DNA from: Campylobacter concisus
Lineage (GTDB): Bacteria; Campylobacterota; Campylobacteria; Campylobacterales; Campylobacteraceae
DNA: 64,000 nucleotides
Assembly (NCBI RefSeq): GCF_002092855.1
Contig: NZ_LVLC01000001.1
Coordinates: forward strand, 496,001-560,000
Direction of reading: 5' to 3'
The position numbers were made by a program, and so were the translations under genes. How positions within the stretch are numbered: the first letter of the stretch is position 1; every line of letters begins with the position of its first letter. Positions 1 to 9,663 of the stretch are shown piece by piece. The notes below the pieces were generated by a model. That model had not been told where the DNA came from. It saw only the letters and a list, made by a program, of their open reading frames with translations, and did not search any database.

Positions 1-493
1 CTGCCGTGAAAATTTAAATGGTAAAGAGAGTAAATTTGGCTACTCATGTAGCGATATAACCGAGCTTGATGGCAAACTTTTCATAAAAGAGCCATATAGG
101 TTTAGCGGCATCCACTATGATGAAAATGTAAATTTATTTGAGCAGATGATTTTCATGCTAAATACAAATAAAGATAGTGTTTTTATGAAGCCAGTGCTAT
201 TTAGCTCATTGCCGCAAAATCCAAATTTTAACTTTAATGCATTTTACGTCAAAGTGCCAAAGGATGAGTACTTTATGATAGGCGACAACCGCGATCACTC
301 AAATGATAGCCGTTTTTGGGGAAGCGTGGCTTACAAGGACATAGTCGGAGAGCCTTGGTTTATATATTTTAGTTGGGATAAAAACTACAATGTGCGCTGG
401 GAGCGTATCGGACGCTTTGTAGATACGATAGAAAATGACGAATTTTTCACTAACAAAGCTCTAAAAGAAGGCGAAGTAGATGGACTTCATTGA
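1..493 (+). CDS. lepB: Signal peptidase I, C-terminal part (cut by window start)
   Basis: This is the 3' end of type I signal peptidase, the membrane enzyme that removes signal peptides from exported proteins on the periplasmic face. The reading frame is open from base 2, giving about 163 visible residues; the start and the catalytic Ser and Lys lie upstream of the window. The conserved box E, GDNRDHSNDSRFWG, is read at about 282-325 and is diagnostic for the family. The TGA stop (491-493) lies inside the start of the next gene, a 14-base overlap that implies translational coupling. Identity is secure; full length cannot be judged. Confidence 0.93.
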   Translation, partial: CRENLNGKESKFGYSCSDITELDGKLFIKEPYRFSGIHYDENVNLFEQMIFMLNTNKDSVFMKPVLFSSLPQNPNFNFNAFYVKVPKDEYFMIGDNRDHSNDSRFWGSVAYKDIVGEPWFIYFSWDKNYNVRWERIGRFVDTIENDEFFTNKALKEGEVDGLH

Positions 494-1139
494 TAACATA
501 GACATAGTCAAAGTCGCCACTATCGTCATCTCTTTAATAATCGCCATCGTCGGCCACGAGATCGCTCACGGATATGTAGCTTATAAATTTGGCGACAACA
601 CCGCAAAAAATCTTGGCAGACTTAGCATAAACCCTATAAAACACATCGATCTTGTTGGCACTATCATCGTGCCACTGGTGCTTTATCTAAGCACTGGCAT
701 GATGTTTGGCTGGGCAAAACCAGTGCCTGTAAATACCTACACAGTTGTGCGAAATGGCGGCTACAAGGCAGCTATCTACGTAAGTCTAGCTGGCATTTGC
801 TACAACGTCATCTTAGGCATCTTATCGCTTTTTGTGCTAAAGGCTTTATTAAATATAGAAACCTTTGAAATTTTACTTCAGTTTTTATTTACGCTTGCGC
901 TTTTAAATTTGATGTTAGCTATCTTTAACCTCTATCCGATCCCGCCACTTGATGGCTTTCACGCACTCGAGTACGCGCTTAGAAATTTTGGCTTTCACGC
1001 ACTGGCAGAGAAGCTTGAGGGCATCTCGCGATATGGCTTTGTCATCCTTATCATCATCCTCGTTTCGCCGTTAAAAGATAATATCTTGTATCCAATAAAA
1101 TACGTTTTAGATATCGCAAGCGCCTTTATAAATGACTAA
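480..1139 (+). CDS. Site-2 protease family membrane metallopeptidase (M50)
   Basis: A 219-residue polytopic membrane protein of the site-2 protease (M50) family, which cleaves substrates within or near the membrane. The zinc motif HExxH is H26-E27-I-A-H30, inside the first hydrophobic segment, and the second conserved motif NLYPIPPLDG, carrying the third zinc ligand (Asp), lies at about residue 153. It has no PDZ domain, so it is the short form of the family, not RseP. The start ATG overlaps the end of lepB, so the two are probably co-transcribed. The substrate cannot be told from the sequence. Confidence 0.9.
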   Translation: MDFIDNIDIVKVATIVISLIIAIVGHEIAHGYVAYKFGDNTAKNLGRLSINPIKHIDLVGTIIVPLVLYLSTGMMFGWAKPVPVNTYTVVRNGGYKAAIYVSLAGICYNVILGILSLFVLKALLNIETFEILLQFLFTLALLNLMLAIFNLYPIPPLDGFHALEYALRNFGFHALAEKLEGISRYGFVILIIILVSPLKDNILYPIKYVLDIASAFIND

Positions 1140-1165
1140 ATTTAGAGCAAATTTGCTCTAAATTT
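1138..1165. terminator. Bidirectional terminator between convergent genes
   Basis: A perfect 28-base palindrome with arms AAATTTAGAGCAAA/TTTGCTCTAAATTT, followed by a T-run on the + strand and an A-run on the other side. It overlaps the stop codon of the M50 protease gene and abuts the stop of the convergent DUF4139 gene, so it can end transcripts from both sides. Confidence 0.8.
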
Positions 1166-2543
1166 TTGGCTTTGTGATCTTATAAGAGTACTCTTTTTTA
1201 AATTCCTCTTTTGGCGTAAGCCTAAATTTAAGCTCCACCTTGCCATCTTTGCTGATATCTTTTTTGTCAAAGCCCTTTACCTCGACCTTTACTGCCTCAT
1301 CAGCAGACACTGGCACACGCTCCACCAAAGTGATATCAACGCTCTTACTTGAGTTATTTTTGACACTTATCTCATAACCCTCTTCGCTTATGCGGTCTTT
1401 GCCAAGAAGCGAGCTCTTTTTAAATTTATTTAAGCGCTCTTTTTTAAGCTCGATTAGCTCGTTTTGTCCTAAAAATAGCTGAGAGGGCTCATCTTTTGCT
1501 TTCATCTCAAACTCGCTTGGACTACCAACACTCACGCTATTAACGTAAAACTGCGTTTTAGTTGGAGTTAGATCGTCATTTAGCTTAAAACTGGCCACAT
1601 TATATGCCTTTAGCGAGCCGTAAAAATCAGCAAAAACGCTAAAATTTGCATCCATTTTTTGCGTGTCGTAAGTTATATATTTGCTCTCGCCTTTTGCTAA
1701 ATTTATCCCATCTATCTTCCAAATTTTGGCAAACTCATTCTCATCTCTTTGCACACGCATATCAGCGACCTCAGCAGTGACTTTCGCAGCTCTTAGCATA
1801 TTTTTTGAAGTGCCGTAACCATCAGCCTCTGCCTCGCTCTCCTCATACCAAGGGTAAAACTTGCTTGGAGCAAGCGCTTTTTGATATCTGGTCGGATAGA
1901 TAGCGAGTTTTAAATTTTTAACTTCACTTGCAAATGGGTTGGTAAGCAAAATTTCTTGTTTTATCAAGATATTTTTGTTTTTTGTGTCTACATAAATTTC
2001 ATTTAGCGTCTTTGGCGCCTCATCATCCATGTATGAAAGCGTCGCCTCTTTTGGGTCGCAAGCAAATTTCATATCAAGTTGCAAAAATCCAGCCATCTCG
2101 CTCTTTGGCTCATTTTCTTTAAGCGCTTCAAGCTCACTTTTAGCAGCTGAAATTTTCTCGATATTTTCTAGGCTAAATTTATAAAACTCATCAGCTCTTT
2201 TTGTCACATCGTTACTTTTATTTTCTCCTATCAAAGCTTGCTCTATAAACCTACCTCTTGCATTTAGCGCCTCAAGCTTGTTATTTAAATTTGCAACTTC
2301 TTGCTTCCATTTTATGTAACTTTGGCTATTTTCTTCGCTGATCTTTTTTAGATAAGCATTCGCGTCACAATCTCCATTTATAGTGATGCTCTCACTCTGC
2401 ACACCTTCTGGCACAAAGGCGCTAAAAGAGCTATTTGCGTCGCTAAATTTTTGAGTGATTATGGTTTGATCTGTATAGATCTCTATCAAATTTTCATTTG
2501 CAAAGGCTAGCACTGAAGCCATTAAAAAGAGCGTCTTTTCCAT
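1158..2543 (-). CDS. DUF4139 domain exported protein
   Basis: An exported protein of about 461 residues. A signal peptide (MEKTLFLMASVLAFA) precedes a region with coiled-coil character (about residues 75-145) and a long beta-rich C-terminal part that looks like the DUF4139 domain of the mucoidy-inhibitor-A-like family. The function of that family is not established. The open frame extends eight codons further, but the start at 2543 is preferred because AAAGGG stands just upstream and the signal peptide then begins correctly. It is convergent with the M50 protease gene and divergent from rpiB. The domain assignment is from general sequence impression. Confidence 0.65.
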   Translation of the reverse strand: MEKTLFLMASVLAFANENLIEIYTDQTIITQKFSDANSSFSAFVPEGVQSESITINGDCDANAYLKKISEENSQSYIKWKQEVANLNNKLEALNARGRFIEQALIGENKSNDVTKRADEFYKFSLENIEKISAAKSELEALKENEPKSEMAGFLQLDMKFACDPKEATLSYMDDEAPKTLNEIYVDTKNKNILIKQEILLTNPFASEVKNLKLAIYPTRYQKALAPSKFYPWYEESEAEADGYGTSKNMLRAAKVTAEVADMRVQRDENEFAKIWKIDGINLAKGESKYITYDTQKMDANFSVFADFYGSLKAYNVASFKLNDDLTPTKTQFYVNSVSVGSPSEFEMKAKDEPSQLFLGQNELIELKKERLNKFKKSSLLGKDRISEEGYEISVKNNSSKSVDITLVERVPVSADEAVKVEVKGFDKKDISKDGKVELKFRLTPKEEFKKEYSYKITKPKI

Positions 2544-2622
2544 ATTTTTCCCTTTTAAGAATTTCACAAATTATAGCCTTTTATCATATGCAAGCAAAAT
2601 TTTATTTTAATGCAACTTTCAC

Positions 2623-2628
2623 TATAAT
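2623..2628 (+). promoter_or_regulatory. Probable -10 box for the rpiB operon
   Basis: TATAAT lies 25 bases upstream of the rpiB start, in A/T-rich DNA between divergent genes. It matches the sigma-70 -10 element of Campylobacter, which typically lacks a clear -35 box. Confidence 0.6.
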
Positions 2629-2653
2629 CTGCAAAAAATTTATTGGATTTTTC

Positions 2654-3097
2654 ATGAAAATAGATAAAATTTTTATCGCTTGCGATCACGCTGGAGTAGA
2701 GCTTAAGGCAGAGCTAAAAGAAGCCATAAAAAAGCTTGGTTATGAAGTCATTGACCTTGGTACGAATGACAAAAATAGCGTTGATTACCCTGATTATGCG
2801 CATTTGCTAGCGAGCAAGCTTGAGCCTGACTGCTATGGCGTGCTCATTTGTGGCACAGGCATTGGCATCTCAATCGCTGCAAACAGGCATGAAAACGTAA
2901 GGTGTGCCCTTTGTCACGACGAATTTACCGCAAGACTTGCAAGAGAACACAACGACGCAAATGTAATTGCTTTTGGCGCAAGAGTTATCGGTGCAGGCAT
3001 GGCTACAGCAGCACTTGAAACATTTTTAAAAACAGAGTTTGCAGGCGGCAGACACGAAAGAAGAGTCAAAAAAATCGAGCTTGAGGCAGGCAAATGA
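2654..3097 (+). CDS. rpiB: Ribose 5-phosphate isomerase B
   Basis: RpiB (147 residues) interconverts ribose 5-phosphate and ribulose 5-phosphate in the cytoplasmic non-oxidative pentose phosphate pathway. The signature DHAG is at residues 11-14, and the active-site loop CGTGIGISIAANR carries the catalytic Cys66. Length fits the family. The frame is open further upstream to 2498, but that part is antisense to the neighbouring gene; the ATG at 2654 gives the normal N-terminus. It heads an operon with a small membrane protein, apt, dedA, pepA and ychF; the same order occurs in C. jejuni. Confidence 0.95.
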   Translation: MKIDKIFIACDHAGVELKAELKEAIKKLGYEVIDLGTNDKNSVDYPDYAHLLASKLEPDCYGVLICGTGIGISIAANRHENVRCALCHDEFTARLAREHNDANVIAFGARVIGAGMATAALETFLKTEFAGGRHERRVKKIELEAGK

Positions 3098-3426
3098 TAG
3101 GCGAGTGGATCGTTTTTACCGCTCTTGTTTGTGCTGCGATCTACCTAACTGTAATGGTTTTTTACTTTAAAACGCTTCTAAAAAAAGAGCGTGCGACAAA
3201 AGATTTTATGAAAAATAACCTCCAAGACACCGAGGTCGTCATAAGAAAATTTCAGATCCAACTTCAGCGAAGCCTCGGTAACATCGACATCTTGACAGAC
3301 GAGCTAAATAAGACCAAAAACGACGTGACCTCACTTCGCACAAGAAATTCCCAGTACCGCTTAGAAAACGATAAGCTAAGACAACGCATCCGTGAGCTTG
3401 AAGGCAAGATCGAAGCGCTACTTTAA
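3094..3426 (+). CDS. Small membrane-anchored coiled-coil protein
   Basis: A 110-residue protein with one N-terminal transmembrane segment (about residues 5-27) and a charged, heptad-like remainder (about 30-110) predicted to form a coiled coil facing the cytoplasm. It overlaps the rpiB stop by four bases (ATGA), so translation is coupled. A membrane protein of this type occupies the same place between rpiB and apt in C. jejuni. No catalytic motif is visible and the function is unknown. Confidence 0.8.
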   Translation: MIGEWIVFTALVCAAIYLTVMVFYFKTLLKKERATKDFMKNNLQDTEVVIRKFQIQLQRSLGNIDILTDELNKTKNDVTSLRTRNSQYRLENDKLRQRIRELEGKIEALL

Positions 3427-3446
3427 CATCAAATTTAAGGAAATTT

Positions 3447-3995
3447 ATGAAAATTTTAGATCAAAAAGGCAAAGAATTTTTACTAAACTCTATTCGCTGC
3501 ATAAATGACTTTCCAAAGCCTGGCATAGTCTTTCGTGACATCACGACACTACTAAACAACAAAGAAGCATTTAACTTTTTGATAGATCATTTGGTGGCTA
3601 GATATGAGGATGCAAATATCGACTACATCGCTGGCATCGAGTCACGAGGCTTTATCTTTGGCGCGGCGCTTGCAGCAAGACTTAGGCTACCTTTTGTGCC
3701 TATTCGCAAGCCAAAAAAACTGCCTTTTATCACGCTTTCTCAAAAATATAGCCTAGAATACGGCGTCGATGAAGTGCAAATTCACATCGATGCTTTTGGA
3801 GAAAAATCGGGCGCTAGAGTGCTTTTGATGGACGATCTCATAGCCACTGGAGGCACTGCAAAGGCTTCAGTTGAGCTTATCAATCAAACCAACGCAACCT
3901 GCGTAGAAGCGTGCTTTCTCATAGATCTAGTCGATCTAAAAGGTAGCGAAAAGCTAAAGTCGCTTACTAAAATTTACAGCGTTTTAGAGGTTTAG
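3447..3995 (+). CDS. apt: Adenine phosphoribosyltransferase
   Basis: Apt (182 residues) salvages adenine to AMP with PRPP in the cytoplasm. The PRPP-binding loop is [16 protein letters not shown] near residue 130, and the N-terminal region [15 protein letters not shown] and the IESRGFIFG segment are typical of the family. A good ribosome binding site (AAGGAAA) stands before the ATG. It belongs to the rpiB operon; the next gene starts two bases after its stop. Confidence 0.95.
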   Translation: MKILDQKGKEFLLNSIRCINDFPKPGIVFRDITTLLNNKEAFNFLIDHLVARYEDANIDYIAGIESRGFIFGAALAARLRLPFVPIRKPKKLPFITLSQKYSLEYGVDEVQIHIDAFGEKSGARVLLMDDLIATGGTAKASVELINQTNATCVEACFLIDLVDLKGSEKLKSLTKIYSVLEV

Positions 3996-3996
3996 A

Positions 3997-4602
3997 ATGG
4001 AAGAGTTTTTTATAGAACTGCTTAAAGAGTACGGCTACATCATACTTTTTGTCTGGTGTATCATGGAGGGCGAGATGGCCTTAATAATGGCTGGAATTCT
4101 CGCTCACACCACGCACATGCACATCGCACTTGCTATCTTTGTGGCTGGACTTGGAGGCTTTGTAGGGGATCAAATTTACTTCTACCTTGGCCGTTACAAT
4201 AAAAAATACATCGCAAAAAGGCTTCACACGCAGCGGAGAAAATTTGCAGTGGCGCACATAATGCTGAAAAAATACGGCTGGCCGATCATCTTTTTGCAAC
4301 GCTATATGTATGGCTTTCGTGTCATCATACCGCTTTGCATAGGACTTACCGGCTATGATGCTAAAAAATACGCCTTTATAAATTTGATCAGCGCTTGGTG
4401 CTGGGCGGCGATCACCACCATACCTGCTTGGATACTTGGTGAGCATATATTAGTGCTGCTTCAAAAAGCAAAAGAGCACTGGTATGTCGCTATCCCAGTG
4501 GTTGCCATATTTATGGGGCTTTTGATCTATACATTTAAGCGCATCGAAAATAAAATTTTAAACGAAAGGAGAGACAGAAGACATGCAGTTTCAAATAGTT
4601 GA
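3997..4602 (+). CDS. DedA/VTT family membrane protein
   Basis: A 201-residue polytopic inner-membrane protein of the DedA (VTT domain) family, members of which are linked to phospholipid flipping and envelope homeostasis. Visible hallmarks are the E-G region near residue 24 (MEGEMALI), GDQIYFYLGR, and the FLQRYMYGFR...PLCIGLTG segment carrying the conserved arginines. It overlaps the next gene, pepA, by 20 bases. The specific substrate is unknown. Confidence 0.88.
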   Translation: MEEFFIELLKEYGYIILFVWCIMEGEMALIMAGILAHTTHMHIALAIFVAGLGGFVGDQIYFYLGRYNKKYIAKRLHTQRRKFAVAHIMLKKYGWPIIFLQRYMYGFRVIIPLCIGLTGYDAKKYAFINLISAWCWAAITTIPAWILGEHILVLLQKAKEHWYVAIPVVAIFMGLLIYTFKRIENKILNERRDRRHAVSNS

Positions 4603-6034
4603 TAAAAAATTAAAAGATATAAAAGCTGATATTGAACTAATTTTCGTAGTAGATAAGGAGTTAAAACATAAATTTATAGGCGATAAAGAGGCTATTAAAT
4701 TTAACAATTACAAAGGCGATAGCGTCCTTGTTCTAAGCGAGGTAAAAAGGGCTTACGTGCCACTTTCTAAGCTTGATCTTGATGAACTTAGACTTGCTGC
4801 TGCTAAAGCTTATAACGCGCTAAAATCGCTAAACATTAAGAGCATAAAGCTAGCTTCTTACGTAGCAGAGTGTCAAAAACTAAGCTTTGAGGCGCTAGCT
4901 GAGGGCTTTTTGCTTGGAAGCTATGAATTTAATAAATATAAAGAGAAAAAAGAGAAATACACCCTAAAAGAGATCATCTTTTCTACTGAAGAATTTGCTG
5001 GCAAAAAGGTCAATCTAAAAGCTGCAAATGAGGGCTTTAAAGAAGCAGAGATAATAGCAAATGCTACAAATTTCGCAAAAGATATCGTAAATGAAATACC
5101 AGAAATTTATACACCACAAAAGATGGCCGAGGATGCGCAAAATTTAGCCAAAAATATTGCAAGCATAAAGTGCGAGGTCTATGACGAGAAATTTCTAGCA
5201 AAAGAAAATATGAACGCATTTTTGGCGGTAAATCGCGCAAGCGTGCATAAACCAAGGCTTATCCATCTAACCTACAAGCCTAAAAAGTCTAAAAAACGCA
5301 TCATCTTTGTTGGCAAAGGGCTAACATACGATAGCGGTGGCCTTAGCTTAAAGCCGGCTGATTATATGCTAACGATGAAATCAGACAAAAGCGGCGCGGC
5401 AGCAGCACTTGGCATCATAAAAGGTGCAGCGGAGCTAAATTTACCATTTGAAATTCATGCCATTTTGGGTGCCACCGAAAATATGATCGGTGGCAACGCC
5501 TATAAGCCAGACGACGTGCTTATTTCAAGAAGTGGCGTTAGCATAGAGGTTAGAAATACCGACGCAGAAGGACGTTTGGTGCTGGCTGACTGCCTAAGCT
5601 ATGCACAAGACTTTAAACCAGACATCCTAATCGACATGGCGACCCTAACTGGCGCTTGCGTCGTGGGACTTGGCGAGTACACAACTGGCATCATGGGCAA
5701 CAGCGAGAGCCTAAAAAGTGAGTTTAAAAACAAGATAAAAGATAGTGGCGAACTAGCGACTATGCTTGATTTTAACCCTTATCTTAGCGAGCTTATCAAA
5801 AGCCAGATCGCAGACGTTAGCAACTGCGCCTCAAGCAGATATGGCGGCGCGATCACGGCTGGCATGTTTTTGGCCAAATTTATCAAAGATGAGTATAAAG
5901 ATAAGTGGCTACACCTTGATATCGCAGGTCCAGCGTACCGTGAAAAGGCTTGGGGATATAACCAAGCAGGTGCGAGTGGAGCTGGCGTTAGGATGAATTT
6001 ATACTTTTTACAAGCACTTAGCAAGGAGAATTGA
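4583..6034 (+). CDS. pepA: Leucyl aminopeptidase (M17)
   Basis: PepA (483 residues) is a cytoplasmic two-metal aminopeptidase that trims N-terminal residues during peptide turnover. The C-terminal catalytic domain shows the M17 signature NTDAEGRLVLAD and the preceding GKGLTYDSGGLSLKP segment with metal and catalytic residues; the N-terminal half is the variable domain. The start lies within the end of the dedA-like gene, with GGAGA positioned ahead of it. Its stop codon overlaps the ychF start (TGATG). In some bacteria PepA also binds DNA; nothing here indicates that role. Confidence 0.95.
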   Translation: MQFQIVDKKLKDIKADIELIFVVDKELKHKFIGDKEAIKFNNYKGDSVLVLSEVKRAYVPLSKLDLDELRLAAAKAYNALKSLNIKSIKLASYVAECQKLSFEALAEGFLLGSYEFNKYKEKKEKYTLKEIIFSTEEFAGKKVNLKAANEGFKEAEIIANATNFAKDIVNEIPEIYTPQKMAEDAQNLAKNIASIKCEVYDEKFLAKENMNAFLAVNRASVHKPRLIHLTYKPKKSKKRIIFVGKGLTYDSGGLSLKPADYMLTMKSDKSGAAAALGIIKGAAELNLPFEIHAILGATENMIGGNAYKPDDVLISRSGVSIEVRNTDAEGRLVLADCLSYAQDFKPDILIDMATLTGACVVGLGEYTTGIMGNSESLKSEFKNKIKDSGELATMLDFNPYLSELIKSQIADVSNCASSRYGGAITAGMFLAKFIKDEYKDKWLHLDIAGPAYREKAWGYNQAGASGAGVRMNLYFLQALSKEN

Positions 6035-7137
6035 TGGGACTTTCAGTTGGAATCGTAGGCCTACCAAATGTGGGCAAATCAACGACATTTAACGCACTTA
6101 CAAAGGCGCAAAATGCCGAGAGCGCAAACTATCCGTTTTGCACTATCGAGCCAAACAAAGCCATTGTGCCAGTGCCTGATAAGCGCCTAAATGAGCTTGC
6201 AAAGATAGTTAATCCTAATAAAATTCAGTATTCAACCATCGAATTTGTCGATATCGCTGGCCTTGTAAAAGGGGCGAGCTCTGGCGAGGGACTTGGCAAT
6301 AAATTTTTATCAAACATCAGAGAGACCGAGCTTATTTTGCACATAGTTCGCTGCTTTGAGGACGAAAACATCACTCACGTCGAGGGCAGTGTCGATCCAG
6401 TAAGAGACATCGAGATCATCCAAACCGAGCTCATACTAGCTGATATCGAGCAGCTAAACAAAAAGATAGAAAAGCTCACAAGAGAGGCGAAGGCAAATGC
6501 AAAAGGTGCTAAAGAGGCACTTGAGATAGCAAATTTACTTTTGGCTCATCTAAATGAGGGCAAAAGCGCAAGTAGCTTTGAGCAAAGAGATAGTGAGGCG
6601 TTTTTGTCACTCAATAGAGAGCTAAGACTTTTAAGCGCCAAAGAGGTAGTTTATGGTGCGAACGTCGATGAAGAAGGACTTAGTGAAGATAATAAATTTG
6701 TAAAAGCACTAAAAGAGTACGCAAAAGCCTCAGACCACGAGGTGATCAAGCTTTGCGCCAAAGTAGAAGAGGAGCTAATCGGACTAAGCGACGAAGAGGC
6801 GCACGAGTTTTTAGCCTCTCTTGGCACGAGCGAGAGCGGACTTGAAAAGATCATCAAAACGTCTTTTGCAAAGCTAAATTTGATAAGCTATTTCACCGCT
6901 GGCGTCGTGGAAGTAAGGGCTTGGACGATTACAAAAGGTTGGAAAGCGCCAAAAGCAGCAAGCGTCATTCATAATGACTTTGAGAGGGGCTTCATCAGGG
7001 CTGAAGTGATATGTTACGAGGACTACATCGCACATGGCGGCGAAAACGGAGCCAAAGAGGCTGGCAAGATGAGACTTGAGGGCAAAGACTACGTCGTGCA
7101 AGATGGCGACGTGATGCACTTTAGGTTTAATGTCTAA
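6034..7137 (+). CDS. ychF: Ribosome-binding ATPase/GTPase YchF
   Basis: YchF (367 residues) is an Obg-family P-loop NTPase that prefers ATP and binds ribosomes. The G1 loop GLPNVGKST lies at residues 7-15, the G3 region is [12 protein letters not shown], a helical insert follows, and the C-terminal TGS domain ends [17 protein letters not shown] codon one triplet upstream is in frame, but the ATG at 6034 gives the usual MGLSVGIVG start. It is the last gene of the rpiB operon. Confidence 0.95.
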   Translation: MGLSVGIVGLPNVGKSTTFNALTKAQNAESANYPFCTIEPNKAIVPVPDKRLNELAKIVNPNKIQYSTIEFVDIAGLVKGASSGEGLGNKFLSNIRETELILHIVRCFEDENITHVEGSVDPVRDIEIIQTELILADIEQLNKKIEKLTREAKANAKGAKEALEIANLLLAHLNEGKSASSFEQRDSEAFLSLNRELRLLSAKEVVYGANVDEEGLSEDNKFVKALKEYAKASDHEVIKLCAKVEEELIGLSDEEAHEFLASLGTSESGLEKIIKTSFAKLNLISYFTAGVVEVRAWTITKGWKAPKAASVIHNDFERGFIRAEVICYEDYIAHGGENGAKEAGKMRLEGKDYVVQDGDVMHFRFNV

Positions 7138-7161
7138 ATTTAGCCCTCTTTTGGGCTAAAT
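7138..7161 (+). terminator. Terminator of the rpiB-ychF operon
   Basis: A perfect hairpin ATTTAGCCC-tctttt-GGGCTAAAT begins right after the ychF stop codon. The T-run after it is weak. Confidence 0.65.
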
Positions 7162-7562
7162 AGTCAAAATTTACACATAAAAATATTTAAGTCTTGGGTT
7201 GTAAGACGATTTTAAACTTCCTTATTATAGTTAATAAAAATTCTTTTAAAAAATATACTAAGTTATCTTATGCCTTATTAATATCTTTATTGATACATAA
7301 GCTTCTCTATACAAGCAATGATGTAAATGCTATCAGCTCTGTGATATCAATATGGATTTTATGGGTAAGCCAATTAAATCTTAGGACAAAGTACTAAGTC
7401 GAGAGAAATTTCGATAGATAAAATAATGTATTCATCATCTTTTACAAACTTTTAAATCTATAATATTTTTTTAAAGACCATATAGAACTTACCACTAAAA
7501 TCTAAGCAAATAGGACACCAACCAAGTAAGGTATAAAAATTTTACTTATATGCCTAGCATAT
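7162..7562. other. AT-rich intergenic region, no gene recognised
   Basis: About 400 bases between the convergent ychF and psd genes. A 67-codon open frame on the + strand (7194-7397) has no ribosome binding site or recognisable family feature and is not called. No repeat, RNA gene or strong hairpin was seen beyond the ychF terminator. Confidence 0.5.
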
Positions 7563-8357
7563 TTATTTTATTATTCCAATGGTCTCAGCAAATTTAAGCT
7601 CTTTATTTTCAAAGAGATTGTATTCGATCGCATCTTTTTCGCTAAGTATCACGATAGTTGAGCCAAGCTCGAAATTCCCAAGGCGTTCGCCCTTTTTGAT
7701 ATGTAAATTTTCATACTCGTAAATTTGTGTAAAATTTGCCATCGCATTTGTCTGTATACGCTCATCAAAACAAAATTTCATCTTTCCGACATTTAACGCA
7801 CCTACAAAAACAAGCCAAAGTTTTTTACCATTTTTCATCTCACAAAATAGCGCTACGCGTTCGTTCTTTGTATAAAGACTATCCACTTTTGCAAGCCATT
7901 TTGTAGCCACGCTGTAAAGTTTACCCGGAATATATATGGCTTTTTTAATGGCAATATCGCAAGGCGCATGATAATGATGATAATCTTTTGGGCTAAGATA
8001 GATATTTGCAAAGTCATATTCACCCTCAAACTCACTCTGCCCCAATAGCTCACTTACACTATACTCCATGCCTTTTATGCTAAAGGCCCTTAACTCCTTT
8101 GTGCTGCCAAAACTAAGACAAGTACCATCAACTGGGCTTATAAACATCTCATCTGCTGCATCAAAATCTCTTGGTTTTATGAGCCTTCTAGTAAAAAGCT
8201 CATTTAAATTTTTATATTTATTTGCTGGCTTAAACTCGCTCATATCTATCTTAAATAGCTTTATGTAAAAAGAATTTATGGCCTCTTGAAGTGGCTTGTA
8301 AAAGTTAATCCTTGCAACCTTTCCAAAAATTTGAGAAAACATATTGTCTTTATTCAT
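7563..8357 (-). CDS. psd: Phosphatidylserine decarboxylase proenzyme
   Basis: Psd (264 residues) makes phosphatidylethanolamine from phosphatidylserine at the inner membrane. It is a proenzyme that cleaves itself at the LGST motif; here G232-S233, giving a C-terminal alpha chain of about 32 residues whose new N-terminus becomes the pyruvoyl group. The internal histidine motif YHHYHAPCD is also present. It follows the metallophosphoesterase gene with one base between them, so they form an operon, as in C. jejuni. Confidence 0.94.
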   Translation of the reverse strand: MNKDNMFSQIFGKVARINFYKPLQEAINSFYIKLFKIDMSEFKPANKYKNLNELFTRRLIKPRDFDAADEMFISPVDGTCLSFGSTKELRAFSIKGMEYSVSELLGQSEFEGEYDFANIYLSPKDYHHYHAPCDIAIKKAIYIPGKLYSVATKWLAKVDSLYTKNERVALFCEMKNGKKLWLVFVGALNVGKMKFCFDERIQTNAMANFTQIYEYENLHIKKGERLGNFELGSTIVILSEKDAIEYNLFENKELKFAETIGIIK

Positions 8358-8358
8358 T

Positions 8359-9471
8359 TTATTCCTTACTTAAGTTTAATATTGCAATCTCACTTGGAGC
8401 AAAAATTCTAACAGGAGGCCCCCAAAATCCAGCACCACTGCTAACATAAGCTTGCATTTTATCATTAATCTTATAAAGGCCATGTAAAAATCCCTGATCA
8501 AGTAAAACCAAAAGACCAAAAGGAAAAATTTGACCAGCGTGCGTATGACCGCAAAGCACCAAATCAACGTCTTGCTGCATTGATTTTATAAATTTTGGCT
8601 GATGAGAGAGCAAGATAGTAGGTAGCGATGGGTCACGTCCTGTCAATGCTTCATCTAAATTTGGCTCCAAATGTTTAAACCTAATGCCAGCCAAATCGTA
8701 AATGCCAGCTAGATTAATGTTTGCGATTTTTTTGTTTTTATTACCTAAAATTTCTATGCCAAGAGAACTGATCTTTTCCAAAATACCATCTATCCCGTGA
8801 TAATACTCATGATTGCCAGGGACATAAAAAGTCCCATAAGTGCTTTTAAGGCTTTTTAATGGTTCCAAAAAATCTCCTATAAAAGCAGCATTTACATCAA
8901 CTAAGTCGCCCACTATCACTACGATGTCAGGATTTACCAAATTTATGTCATTGACGAGTTTTTTCATAAAATCTTTCTGCAGAAATTCTCCTATATGCAC
9001 GTCTGTTATCATGGCTATTTTTAGGGTGCTTTGTAAATTTTTTATTTTTATATCTACTTGTCTGATCTTTGGTGGTGTTAAAGCATTGAAAATACCTTTT
9101 AAAAAACAAGCAATTACAAAAATAACAAATGTAATATCAAAACAAAATTTTATAAATTTTCGTCTTGTTGGACTAAAATTACTCTTAGAAAAAATACTAC
9201 GTAAAATATCGTAAAATAGACTAACAGCAAACAAAAATAGTGAAAATCCTATGAGCGTACCAGCGATCAAATAAAGCTCAATGCTTAAGAATGAAAACCT
9301 GATCTGAAGAACAAATATAAACTCAAGAATACAAATAACATATAAAAGTATCCTGATTTTTGCAAGATGTGGTATAAAAAATGAAACCTTTTTTATGAAA
9401 CGGTTATATGAATAAAAATTTATAAGAAAACTAAATATAAATGCTCCAATAATAATTCTCAAAAGTCCCAA
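8359..9471 (-). CDS. Membrane metallophosphoesterase (YkuE-like)
   Basis: A 370-residue protein with about four N-terminal transmembrane segments (residues 1-125) and a C-terminal calcineurin-like phosphoesterase domain. The metal-binding motifs are in order: DVHIG, GDLVD, GNHEYYH, SHQP and GHTHAGQ. This arrangement matches the YkuE/YaeI-type family; some members act on UDP-diacylglucosamine or other membrane lipids, and its position upstream of psd suggests lipid metabolism, but the substrate is not shown by the sequence. Confidence 0.88.
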   Translation of the reverse strand: MGLLRIIIGAFIFSFLINFYSYNRFIKKVSFFIPHLAKIRILLYVICILEFIFVLQIRFSFLSIELYLIAGTLIGFSLFLFAVSLFYDILRSIFSKSNFSPTRRKFIKFCFDITFVIFVIACFLKGIFNALTPPKIRQVDIKIKNLQSTLKIAMITDVHIGEFLQKDFMKKLVNDINLVNPDIVVIVGDLVDVNAAFIGDFLEPLKSLKSTYGTFYVPGNHEYYHGIDGILEKISSLGIEILGNKNKKIANINLAGIYDLAGIRFKHLEPNLDEALTGRDPSLPTILLSHQPKFIKSMQQDVDLVLCGHTHAGQIFPFGLLVLLDQGFLHGLYKINDKMQAYVSSGAGFWGPPVRIFAPSEIAILNLSKE

Positions 9472-9632
9472 AAATTCTCCTTGTAAAAATAAAAAATTAT
9501 ATTTTATATTTTTAAATTTGTACTATAAAAATTAATATCTTACTTTTAATGTTATTAGTCTTAAAAATTGTATAGTTTTGAACGTATAAAAAATGATTTA
9601 AGTTGAGTAAATCTAATAGTTATTTAAGAAAG

Positions 9633-9656
9633 TAAGGTGGGAGAAAACCCACCTTA
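9633..9656 (-). terminator. Terminator downstream of haoA
   Basis: A hairpin with arms TAAGGTGGG and CCCACCTTA around a six-base loop, placed eight bases after the haoA stop codon on the minus strand. Confidence 0.7.
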
Positions 9657-9663
9657 TAAAGAA

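Noticed and set aside
7194-7397. 67-codon open frame after ychF
   Set aside because: No ribosome binding site, low-complexity hydrophobic content and position between terminator and convergent gene; likely chance.
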